A DNA stretch of 64,000 nucleotides, from the NCBI GenBank assembly GCA_017481595.1, contig JAFUOY010000017.1, positions 1 through 64,000 on the forward strand. The letters run 5' to 3'. The position numbers and the translations under genes are program-made. The notes under the pieces were generated by a model that worked only from the letters and a program-made list of their open reading frames with translations, ran no database searches and was not told the DNA's origin. The DNA is from Clostridia bacterium (GTDB lineage Bacteria; Bacillota; Clostridia; Oscillospirales; CAG-272). Positions within the stretch are counted from its first letter, which is position 1, and each line of letters begins with the position of its first letter. This document shows, piece by piece, positions 38,027-44,728 of this stretch.

Positions 38027-38194
38027 GTAGGGACAGGCGTCCCCGACTGTCCGAGGAAATAAGGGACAAAAGCAAAGCTTTGGTTTAGAAGATAGATATT
38101 ACGACATAATCGGTAGGGGAGGGGCTTGCTCCTCCCATATTTTGTGAGAATTGAATTTATGCTGGAACGGACAGTCGGGGACGCCTGTCCCTAC
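38027..38194. repeat. 168-bp element with perfect 26-bp inverted ends
   Basis: The arms 38027-38052 (begins GTAGGGACAGGCGTCCCC) and 38169-38194 are exact reverse complements. The interior has a small hairpin around GGGGAGGGGCTTGCTCCTCCC and no gene. It resembles a non-autonomous palindromic element; no target-site duplication is obvious. Fills most of the gap between two genes. Confidence 0.88.
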
Positions 38195-38246
38195 AAAAAG
38201 ATAATAAATCTCAAAGCACCTTGACGTAAGGACTTGCCCAAAAACG

Positions 38247-38274
38247 AAAAACTCCCGACACGTGTCGGGAGTTT
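38247..38274 (-). terminator. Terminator of the oadB operon
   Basis: 28-bp perfect palindrome centred on ACACGTGT with flanking AAAA/TTTT, 18 bp beyond the small-subunit stop codon. Confidence 0.88.
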
Positions 38275-38292
38275 TCTTAATTTATGCCTGTC

Positions 38293-38433
38293 TTATTTAA
38301 AGAATCTGATTCTGTTAAGAGCCACTATAAATCCAATAAGAATGCCCATTACGATAAAGATACCGAGCATACCGAGACCCATATACTTAAACGATTCAAG
38401 AAAAGCTTCAAAATTTATATTGAATTCAAACAT
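38293..38433 (-). CDS. 46-residue OadG-like small membrane subunit
   Basis: Small gene directly after oadB, with AAAGGCGG 5 nt before its ATG and a terminator behind it. The product begins MFEFNINFEAFLESFKYM, continues with one membrane helix (LGIFIVMGILIGFIVAL) and ends NRIRFFK. Single-helix gamma/small subunits of sodium-pump decarboxylases have this position and topology, so it probably assembles with the beta subunit. Sequence similarity is too short to prove this. Confidence 0.7.
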   Translation of the reverse strand: MFEFNINFEAFLESFKYMGLGMLGIFIVMGILIGFIVALNRIRFFK

Positions 38434-38448
38434 ATTTACCGCCTTTCA

Positions 38449-39570
38449 TTATAAGAAGAAGTTAAGGATAAGACCGCCCGCAATAACTGAGCCGATCTGA
38501 CCTGATACGTTTGCGCCAATGGAGTGAACGAGCAAGAAGTTCTGGTTGTCCTCCTCAAGGCCGATTCTGTTTACGATTCTTGCGGACATGGGGAATGCAG
38601 AGATACCTGCCGCGCCAACCATAGGATTGATCTTCTTTCCTTCGGGCAAGAAGAGGTTCATAAGCTTAGCGATCATAATACCGCCGAATGTATCAAAAAT
38701 AAACGCAATAAGGCCGAGACCGAGGATGATTACTGTGCCCCAGTTTACAAATGCCTCTGCCTTCATTGTAAAGGCAACGGTGATGCCGAGGAATATTGTA
38801 ATAAGGTTAGCAAGAACCTTTTGCGCTGTTTCAGAAAGGGATTCAAGCACACCGCACTCACGGATAAGGTTACCGAACATAAGGAAGCCTATAAGTGCAA
38901 CCGCGCCGGGAGCAAGCATACCTGTGATTATGGTAACGAGAATGGGGAATACTATTCTTGTAAACTTGGAAACGCTTGCAGGTGAATAGGGCATTCTGAT
39001 ACGGCGTTCCTTCTTAGTTGTACAAAGCTTTATAATAGGAGGCTGTACAACGGGAACAAGAGCCATATAAGAGTACGCCGCAACCGTGATGGGACCTAAA
39101 AGATGAGGAGCAAGCTGAGTTGCAACTACAATGGACGTAGGACCGTCTGCCGCGCCGATAATAGCGATTGATGCCGCTTCCTTGAAGTCAAAGCCTACCA
39201 AGGATGCAAGGGAAAGGGTCATAAAAATACCGAACTGCGCCGCCGCGCCGAAGATCATAAGCTTCGGGTTGGAAAGGATAGGACCAAAGTCTATCATTGC
39301 GCCGATACCTATAAACAAGATAAGAGGGAATAATTCGTTTGCGATACCTGCTTCGTAAAGAGTTTCAAGTACCTCGGAAACACCGGCAGTACCGGAGTTG
39401 TTTGGCAAATTCATAAGAATAGCGCCAAAGCCCATGGGAAGTAAAAGTGTCGGTTCCATCTTCTTCTTGATAGCAAGGAAGATAAGAACACCGCCGATGA
39501 CCCACATTACAAGCTGCTTTAAGAAAAGGTCACCGTCAAGCTCCAAAATGTTTTTGAATAAAGCTTCCAT
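38449..39570 (-). CDS. Sodium-pump decarboxylase beta subunit (OadB/MmdB/GcdB family)
   Basis: 373-residue membrane protein with about nine to eleven helices; in known complexes it couples decarboxylation of oxaloacetate, methylmalonyl-CoA or glutaconyl-CoA to sodium export. Asp142 in GAADGPTSIV corresponds to the essential sodium-site aspartate. NPMVGAAGISAFPMSARIVNRIG is the second conserved region. The start at 39570 follows AAAGGAA; an earlier ATG seven codons upstream overlaps that site. No carboxyltransferase or biotin-carrier gene lies nearby, and a Mn2+ riboswitch precedes the gene. Confidence 0.9.
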   Translation of the reverse strand: MEALFKNILELDGDLFLKQLVMWVIGGVLIFLAIKKKMEPTLLLPMGFGAILMNLPNNSGTAGVSEVLETLYEAGIANELFPLILFIGIGAMIDFGPILSNPKLMIFGAAAQFGIFMTLSLASLVGFDFKEAASIAIIGAADGPTSIVVATQLAPHLLGPITVAAYSYMALVPVVQPPIIKLCTTKKERRIRMPYSPASVSKFTRIVFPILVTIITGMLAPGAVALIGFLMFGNLIRECGVLESLSETAQKVLANLITIFLGITVAFTMKAEAFVNWGTVIILGLGLIAFIFDTFGGIMIAKLMNLFLPEGKKINPMVGAAGISAFPMSARIVNRIGLEEDNQNFLLVHSIGANVSGQIGSVIAGGLILNFFL

Positions 39571-39602
39571 AAAAATTCCTTTCTTTTTCAATTTATAATA
39601 AA

Positions 39603-39735
39603 AAGACCCTTAACAAAAGAAACCTTTTGTTAAAAGTCTTGTTATAAACTTAAGTAAAGCTTATGATAGCCCCGGGCAAAAGCCGTATTGACGAGACTAC
39701 CAACACGCAAGCGTGCAAACTACTCCCTTTTAAAA
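39603..39735 (-). promoter_or_regulatory. yybP-ykoY (Mn2+) riboswitch with terminator platform
   Basis: On the minus strand the leader contains the aptamer signature in order: P1 TTAAAAG (39727-39733), GGGAGTAG, a CACG-CTTG-CGTG hairpin, stem TGGTAGTC, TCGTCAATAC, hairpin GGC-TTTT-GCC, CGG, closing stem GGCTATCA, an ATAAGCTT/AAGTTTAT hairpin, AACAAGA, and P1 return CTTTTAA (39630-39636). This is the fold of the lactococcal and Bacillus yybP aptamers. The P1 return strand is also part of a 17-bp terminator hairpin (39603-39640), so metal binding should favour read-through into the oadB-like gene. Confidence 0.88.
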
Positions 39736-39764
39736 ATATTCAGTTTTGATAAAGAGCCATATAT

Positions 39765-39794
39765 ATTATACAATAATCTTTAGTGATTTGTCAA
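39765..39794 (-). promoter_or_regulatory. Promoter of the riboswitch-oadB operon
   Basis: TTGACA (39789-39794), 18 bp, TATAAT (39765-39770) on the minus strand; transcription would begin a few bases before the aptamer. Confidence 0.75.
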
Positions 39795-39826
39795 CAATAT
39801 TTTTTAAACTTATCCTTTATATGAAC

Positions 39827-39855
39827 TTGACAAATAGAAATATTAGTGATAAAAT
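39827..39855 (+). promoter_or_regulatory. Promoter of the transketolase genes
   Basis: TTGACA (39827-39832), 17 bp, TAAAAT (39850-39855) on the plus strand. Confidence 0.75.
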
Positions 39856-39923
39856 ATTTTTTACCACCCTATTATTTTTGATAATAATATTATTGTTTTA
39901 ATAAATGTATCCGGAGGCTATAA

Positions 39924-40760
39924 ATGGACAACAAAATTATAGAACTTCAAAAAATTGCAACAGATATAAGACTTGGCGCCGTTGAGGCTGTGTTCAACGG
40001 TAAAAGCGGACACCCTGGCGGAGCTCTTTCCTCTGCGGACATCCTTGCTTGTCTTTACTTTTCTGAAATGAACGTGGACCCCAAAAACCCCACGGATCCC
40101 GACAGAGACCGCTTCGTGCTTTCAAAGGGACATTCCTGCCCCGGTCTTTACGCGGCTCTTGCTTGTAAGGGCTATTTTGACAAAAAGGAGCTTAAAAGCT
40201 TCCGTCATCTCGGCTCCGTTATGCAGGGTCACCCCGATATGAAGGCGATATGCGGCGTTGATATGTCTGCGGGCTCCCTTGGACAGGGCTTTTCCGCAGC
40301 CTGCGGTATGGCGCTTGCGGCAAAGATAAACGGCAAGGATTACCGTACTTACGTTTTGGTTGGTGACGGTGAGAGCCAGGAGGGTCAGATCTGGGAGGCT
40401 ACTATGTTTGCCGCTCATTACAAGCTTGATAACCTTTGTCTTATTATTGACAATAACGGCTTGCAGATAGACGGTAAAGTAGCTGACGTTATGAATACTA
40501 TGCCCTATGATACTAAATTTGCGGCATTCGGCTGGAACGTAATTTCCGTTGACGGCCACAATATTGAAGAAATTCTCAGCGCATTTGACGCTGCCAAGAC
40601 CGTAAAGGGTAAGCCCACCGTAATAATTGCAAAAACGGTTAAGGGTAAGGGCGTTTCCTTTATGGAGGATCAGGCAGGCTGGCACGGTAAGGCTCCCAAT
40701 GCGGAGCAGTACGAGCAGGCTGTAAAAGAGCTTGAGGATTATAAAAACGAGTTGAAGTGA
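39924..40760 (+). CDS. Transketolase, N-terminal (TPP-binding) subunit
   Basis: 278-residue half transketolase carrying the thiamine diphosphate site: SGHPGGALSSADI, SKGHSCPGLYA, GSLGQGFSAACGMALA and the GDGESQEGQIWEA...NN motif. It interconverts pentose and hexose phosphates together with the C-terminal subunit encoded next. CGGAGG precedes the ATG. Split transketolases are common in Clostridia. Confidence 0.95.
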   Translation: MDNKIIELQKIATDIRLGAVEAVFNGKSGHPGGALSSADILACLYFSEMNVDPKNPTDPDRDRFVLSKGHSCPGLYAALACKGYFDKKELKSFRHLGSVMQGHPDMKAICGVDMSAGSLGQGFSAACGMALAAKINGKDYRTYVLVGDGESQEGQIWEATMFAAHYKLDNLCLIIDNNGLQIDGKVADVMNTMPYDTKFAAFGWNVISVDGHNIEEILSAFDAAKTVKGKPTVIIAKTVKGKGVSFMEDQAGWHGKAPNAEQYEQAVKELEDYKNELK

Positions 40761-40770
40761 GGATATAGAT

Positions 40771-41715
40771 ATGGGAGATAAGATTGCAACAAGAGAAGCG
40801 TACGGTAACGCCCTTGCGGAGTTTGGCGCTTTGAATAATGACGTTGTCGTATTGGATGCCGATCTTGCAGAGGCTACAAAGACGGTAATGTTTAAGAAAA
40901 AATTCCCCGAGAGATTTTTTGACTGCGGTATTGCCGAAAACAATATGATGGGCGTTGCGGCAGGTCTTGCAACAGCGGGTAAGATCCCCTTTGCCAGCAC
41001 CTTTGCTATGTTTGCCGCAGGCAGAAGCTTTGAGCAGGTAAGAAACTCCATCGGCTACCCTCATTTGAACGTTAAGATCGGCGCAACTCACGCAGGCATC
41101 ACCGTTGGTGAGGACGGCGCTACGCATCAGTGTAACGAGGATATTGCCCTTATGCGTACTATTCCCGGTATGGTTATTATCAACCCCTCCGACGCAGTAG
41201 AGGCAAGATGCGCAGTAGAGGCGGCTATCAAGCACGTAGGCCCCGTATATATGCGTTTTGGCAGACTTGCGGTTTCCGTTATCAATAACACCCCCGACTA
41301 CAAATTTGAGCTTGGTAAGGGTATTTATATGGCAGACGGTAACGACGTAACCATCGTTGCTACGGGTATAATGGTAGAGCAGGCTCTTATCGCAAGAGAA
41401 ATGCTCCTTTCCGAGGGTATTTCCGCTGCGGTTATCAATATTCACACCATCAAGCCCCTTGATAAGGAGATCCTTATTTCCGCGGCTCAGCAGACGGGCG
41501 CTATCGTAACTACAGAGGAGCATAGCGTAATCGGCGGTCTTGGAAGCGCAGTTTGTGAAACTCTTGCAGGCGTTTGCCCCGTTCCCGTTGTTCGCCACGG
41601 TGTAGATGACGCTTACGGTAAGTCAGGCCCCGCAAAGGAGCTTCTTGAATACTATCAGCTTAACGCGGCAGGTATTGTGGAGAAGGTTAAGTTAGCGCTT
41701 TCTATGAAAATCTAA
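40771..41715 (+). CDS. Transketolase, C-terminal subunit
   Basis: 314-residue second half with the pyrimidine-binding domain (VLDADLAEATKT, FFDCGIAENNMMGVAAGLA, TFAMFAAGRSFEQVRN, THAGITVGEDGATHQ) and the C-terminal domain (TTEEHSVIGGLGSAV). The Glu in GIAENNM activates the cofactor. It starts 10 bp after the N-terminal subunit. Confidence 0.95.
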   Translation: MGDKIATREAYGNALAEFGALNNDVVVLDADLAEATKTVMFKKKFPERFFDCGIAENNMMGVAAGLATAGKIPFASTFAMFAAGRSFEQVRNSIGYPHLNVKIGATHAGITVGEDGATHQCNEDIALMRTIPGMVIINPSDAVEARCAVEAAIKHVGPVYMRFGRLAVSVINNTPDYKFELGKGIYMADGNDVTIVATGIMVEQALIAREMLLSEGISAAVINIHTIKPLDKEILISAAQQTGAIVTTEEHSVIGGLGSAVCETLAGVCPVPVVRHGVDDAYGKSGPAKELLEYYQLNAAGIVEKVKLALSMKI

Positions 41716-41750
41716 GTAAATTCAAAATGCAAAATGCAAAATGCAAAATT

Positions 41751-41779
41751 AAAAAAGCGACACAGGGTGTCGCTTTTTT
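41751..41779 (+). terminator. Terminator of the transketolase genes
   Basis: 13-bp stem AAAAAAGCGACAC / GTGTCGCTTTTTT with an AGG loop. Three tandem AAAATGC heptamers lie just before it. Confidence 0.9.
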
Positions 41780-41784
41780 GTTAA

Positions 41785-41975
41785 GTAGCCTTCCCTTGCG
41801 AGGGATGCCCAGGCCAGCCTCTCTTGACGCTCTGCGTCAATTCACCTTCAGGTGGATGCGAAGCAGACGGATGAGTAGTAGTTAAATTGGTTAATAAGAT
41901 AATTATTACTTCCTGATAATTCTGCATTTGCGACGGACGTAGTCCTAGTCCCTGTGGGACATTCTGCATTCTGCA
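41785..41975. repeat. Intergenic repeat mosaic after the transketolase genes
   Basis: Non-coding patchwork: CCTTCCCTTGCGAGGGATG, then TTGACGCTCTGCGTCAATTCACC (hairpin), then GGATGCGAAGCAGACGGATGAG, followed by a segment (TTGCGACGGACGTAGTCCTAG...) that recurs inverted near 1590-1640. The middle block recurs near 51680-51745. Confidence 0.7.
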
Positions 41976-41976
41976 T

Positions 41977-42696
41977 TTAAATAATTTCGTTTGCCAATTT
42001 TTTAAGCTTGGCGCAAATTGCGGAATCGGTTTCTTCAGGCTCGTATTCGACCTTGGTTACGTCATTGCCCGTAAAGAATTTGTAAAGGGTAAGACCTGCC
42101 AAATATCTTCCGTAATCGAGGGTGAGATGGAAGCCGTCGCGGTTTAAGGACATACCGCCGGATGATACGTCAAACTCGGGAAGGTCGCGTCCCTTTTCAA
42201 TGGCATCCCCCGAGGGAATAATGGGTAGACCGTATTTTTCAGCCACGTCGGACGTGGTTTTCACAATGGCGTTGTACATTGTCTTTCTGTCCCAATTATA
42301 ATTTGCAAATCCGCCGTGGGTGCTGTCGTCGGAATAAGCCCACGTTCTGTGGAAAACTATCTTTGCCTTGGGACATTTTTCCTTTATGTAATTTACTAAA
42401 AATTCGGTATAAGGCTCGTAGCTGTCGGGCATACCTGAAAGCTGACTTACCTGTTGTATCGACACGTAGTCCCACTTTTTCTTCAAAAGCGCGTCGTTTA
42501 TAGACGTCATTTTAAGCTTTCTGCCGTTTTTCTGATATTCGTAGTAGGCGTTTGCTTCCTTTACGTTGTTAACGTGGGTTTCAAGGGAGCATCCTCCGAT
42601 ATAGAGATTTCTTACAAAGATCTCGTCGTTTGATATCTGATGAAGATATCTTGTGGCATCCTGTGAAAAACTGTTACCGATAAATAATACGTTCAT
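41977..42696 (-). CDS. SGNH/GDSL-like hydrolase (DUF4886 type)
   Basis: 239-residue protein with the block I motif FIGNSFSQDA (Ser at about 9), block II-type GGCSLETHV, and the C-terminal catalytic pair in RDGFHLTLDYGRYLAG (Asp and His). No signal peptide, so cytoplasmic. DUF4886-type proteins may deacetylate sugars, but the substrate here is unknown. Own promoter at 42730-42758. It lies downstream of, and apart from, the ECF sigma gene. Confidence 0.8.
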   Translation of the reverse strand: MNVLFIGNSFSQDATRYLHQISNDEIFVRNLYIGGCSLETHVNNVKEANAYYEYQKNGRKLKMTSINDALLKKKWDYVSIQQVSQLSGMPDSYEPYTEFLVNYIKEKCPKAKIVFHRTWAYSDDSTHGGFANYNWDRKTMYNAIVKTTSDVAEKYGLPIIPSGDAIEKGRDLPEFDVSSGGMSLNRDGFHLTLDYGRYLAGLTLYKFFTGNDVTKVEYEPEETDSAICAKLKKLANEII

Positions 42697-42729
42697 AGCG
42701 CGTCCTCTTTTAATTTACTTGATGTATCA

Positions 42730-42758
42730 ATTTTATCACCAATAGATAAAAAAGTCAA
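42730..42758 (-). promoter_or_regulatory. Promoter of the SGNH hydrolase gene
   Basis: TTGACT (42753-42758), 17 bp, TAAAAT (42730-42735) on the minus strand. Confidence 0.65.
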
Positions 42759-42760
42759 CA

Positions 42761-42788
42761 TAAAAAGCCGACAAGAGTCGGCTTTTTA
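42761..42788 (-). terminator. Terminator of the ECF sigma gene
   Basis: 12-bp stem TAAAAAGCCGAC / GTCGGCTTTTTA with an AAGA loop, 3 bp beyond the stop codon. Confidence 0.9.
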
Positions 42789-42791
42789 TTC

Positions 42792-44402
42792 TTATTGCTC
42801 CGTTGCAAGAAGGCTAAGCCAATATTTACCCTCTGTATCGCTGCTTGATAGCACCCCATTCTTTTCCGCCTCGTAAAGGGAGCAGGTTACAAAAATAGTC
42901 AAGGCGTTAGACAAAAAATTGCCCATCTGCCAATGGAGGTGCCTCGGTACGGACGCTTCGTATTCGTCAAGCACAAGCTTATAGGAGCTTTTTACAATAT
43001 CGCAAACGCTTTTTGCAAATTCCTGCGCCATTGCCTCAAGCTCCCTTAATTCATTCTTACCTATATAGTAGTAATTCTGCGTAAAGGAGCCGTCCTTACT
43101 TACAAAGAGCTTCTTTTCAATAGCGATACTGAAAAGATACTTTTCATCTTCATTAAGCTTATCTATAACGCGCTCCCCCTTGATTATTTGTCTTAAAAGA
43201 GCAAATACCTCGTTTGGAATATCAAAATAATCCTGACTGTCAATACCGCTCCAATAGTGGAAAAAGCCTTGCGTAAAAGCGCTTCCAAGCTTATGGACGG
43301 GTCCGTCCCAACCGTGATATTTTTCAAATTTCTTCGGGGACGTGTCGCTGTTATCAAATCCAAAGGCTATCCATTTGCCGCCGTTTGGACGTAAGGGAAT
43401 ATCGTTATAGTGAATGTAATTTATATTGTTGAAGTGCCTGTAATACTTTACGGTAAAATCCGCAAATACGGGTATATATACCCATAGCAAGCGGCTCCAT
43501 TCAAAGCCCGCAGTATTAAATCTTTCCTCAGTTAAAATATCCTTCTTTGATTCTATAAAAGTCATCAGATTTTTGTAAAAATCGGGGAAGGCGTGTGCGT
43601 ATATCTTATTTCCTATGCTTGGATTCTGTCCCGGGAGTATTACAAAATCCGTCTGATATTTTCCCTTTACAGTCTCCTTAAGAAGCTGATTTTTACAAAG
43701 ATAATACACCTCGTCCTCAATATAAGGGGCGGAAATTCCAAGCTCCTCGCTAAGCTCCGTTATGCTTACGGGATCTTTATATGCGGCAAGTAAAATATTC
43801 TGCGCGGATTTTCTTTTTACGCAGGAAACAGGCTCCATATCAGCGCCTGGATTTCCCGTACAGGAAACGTAAAGCGCTCCGGGGCGGTAGCTTTTTTCTC
43901 CGTAATTTCTCATTGTATTCATTCCTTTCTCAATAGCTTGTCTTGCATCGTGAAGCCACCATTTTACCGTTCCCTCGCTTTTACCGAGGGCTTTTCCTAT
44001 ATCCTCGCAGGACATATTTTCAAAATAGTGCATAACGACGGCGCGTCGGTAATTTCCTGACATAAGGGACAGCTCCCGCCTTAAAAGATTTTTTTGCTCC
44101 TTTAATATGACCTCGTATTCAACGTCCTCCTCGGAGATAAGCATATGGTCATAATAAACGGCGGAGCCTTTCTTTTTACTCCTCAGATAATTGAAGAACA
44201 TATGGTTGGATATTTTCCATACGTATGCGTTTAAATTGTTTATTTTCTTGCCCGAGTGGATGGATTTTAATACCTCCAAGCATATATCCTGGGACAGATC
44301 CTCAATATCCGCCTCCGAGCGCAGCTTCATACGGCAAAAGCCGTAGATCTTTGGTATCATTTCTTTTTCAAAGGCAAGTAGTATAGCGTCCTTTTCTGTC
44401 AA
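42792..44402 (-). CDS. ECF-type sigma factor with large C-terminal extension
   Basis: 536-residue protein. Residues ~8-75 match sigma-70 region 2 (YGFCRMKLRSEADIEDLSQDI, VWKISNHMFFNYLR), and ~105-165 match region 4 (NYRRAVVMHYFENMSCEDIGKALGKSEGTVKWWLHDAR). A winged-helix-like segment follows (ITELSEELGISAPYIEDEVYYLCKNQLL), then about 280 residues I do not recognise. Typical ECF factors have 160-200 residues. TTG start chosen because GAGGTGAT lies 7 nt upstream; the ATG at 44444 lacks a site. The C-terminal part may sense a signal in place of an anti-sigma factor (inference). Confidence 0.82.
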   Translation of the reverse strand: MTEKDAILLAFEKEMIPKIYGFCRMKLRSEADIEDLSQDICLEVLKSIHSGKKINNLNAYVWKISNHMFFNYLRSKKKGSAVYYDHMLISEEDVEYEVILKEQKNLLRRELSLMSGNYRRAVVMHYFENMSCEDIGKALGKSEGTVKWWLHDARQAIEKGMNTMRNYGEKSYRPGALYVSCTGNPGADMEPVSCVKRKSAQNILLAAYKDPVSITELSEELGISAPYIEDEVYYLCKNQLLKETVKGKYQTDFVILPGQNPSIGNKIYAHAFPDFYKNLMTFIESKKDILTEERFNTAGFEWSRLLWVYIPVFADFTVKYYRHFNNINYIHYNDIPLRPNGGKWIAFGFDNSDTSPKKFEKYHGWDGPVHKLGSAFTQGFFHYWSGIDSQDYFDIPNEVFALLRQIIKGERVIDKLNEDEKYLFSIAIEKKLFVSKDGSFTQNYYYIGKNELRELEAMAQEFAKSVCDIVKSSYKLVLDEYEASVPRHLHWQMGNFLSNALTIFVTCSLYEAEKNGVLSSSDTEGKYWLSLLATEQ

Positions 44403-44488
44403 ATTTATCACCTCGCAAAATGTGAACTCAACATGTTGTTTCACCTATTGAGTAACCGAAGGGATGCCTCGGTTGGGAATTTTTTATC

Positions 44489-44517
44489 ATTATACCAAAA
44501 AATTTTGTAAAATGCAA
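44489..44517 (-). promoter_or_regulatory. Promoter of the ECF sigma gene
   Basis: TTGCAT (44512-44517), 17 bp, TATAAT (44489-44494) on the minus strand with an extended -10 TGG. The leader holds a small hairpin (AACCGAGG... CCTTCGGTT). Confidence 0.65.
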
Positions 44518-44647
44518 ATTAAAGGAACTAAAGCGTCCTTTACGGCTCATTTTAGTCCATTTTTCGTTTTTTATTGCTTTTGGTAACCAAAATAAGTGGA
44601 AAAACATCATTTTTTTCACAAAACCATCACAAATTTATAAAAGAAAC

Positions 44648-44676
44648 TTGAATTATACGCCCGCGTAATGTAAAAT
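44648..44676 (+). promoter_or_regulatory. Promoter of the DedA-PlsC fusion operon
   Basis: TTGAAT (44648-44653), 17 bp, TAAAAT (44671-44676) on the plus strand. Confidence 0.6.
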
Positions 44677-44728
44677 AAAGTGAGAGGCTGTGACCTTTTA
44701 TTTATATTTTGAGATTGGAGTAACGGTT

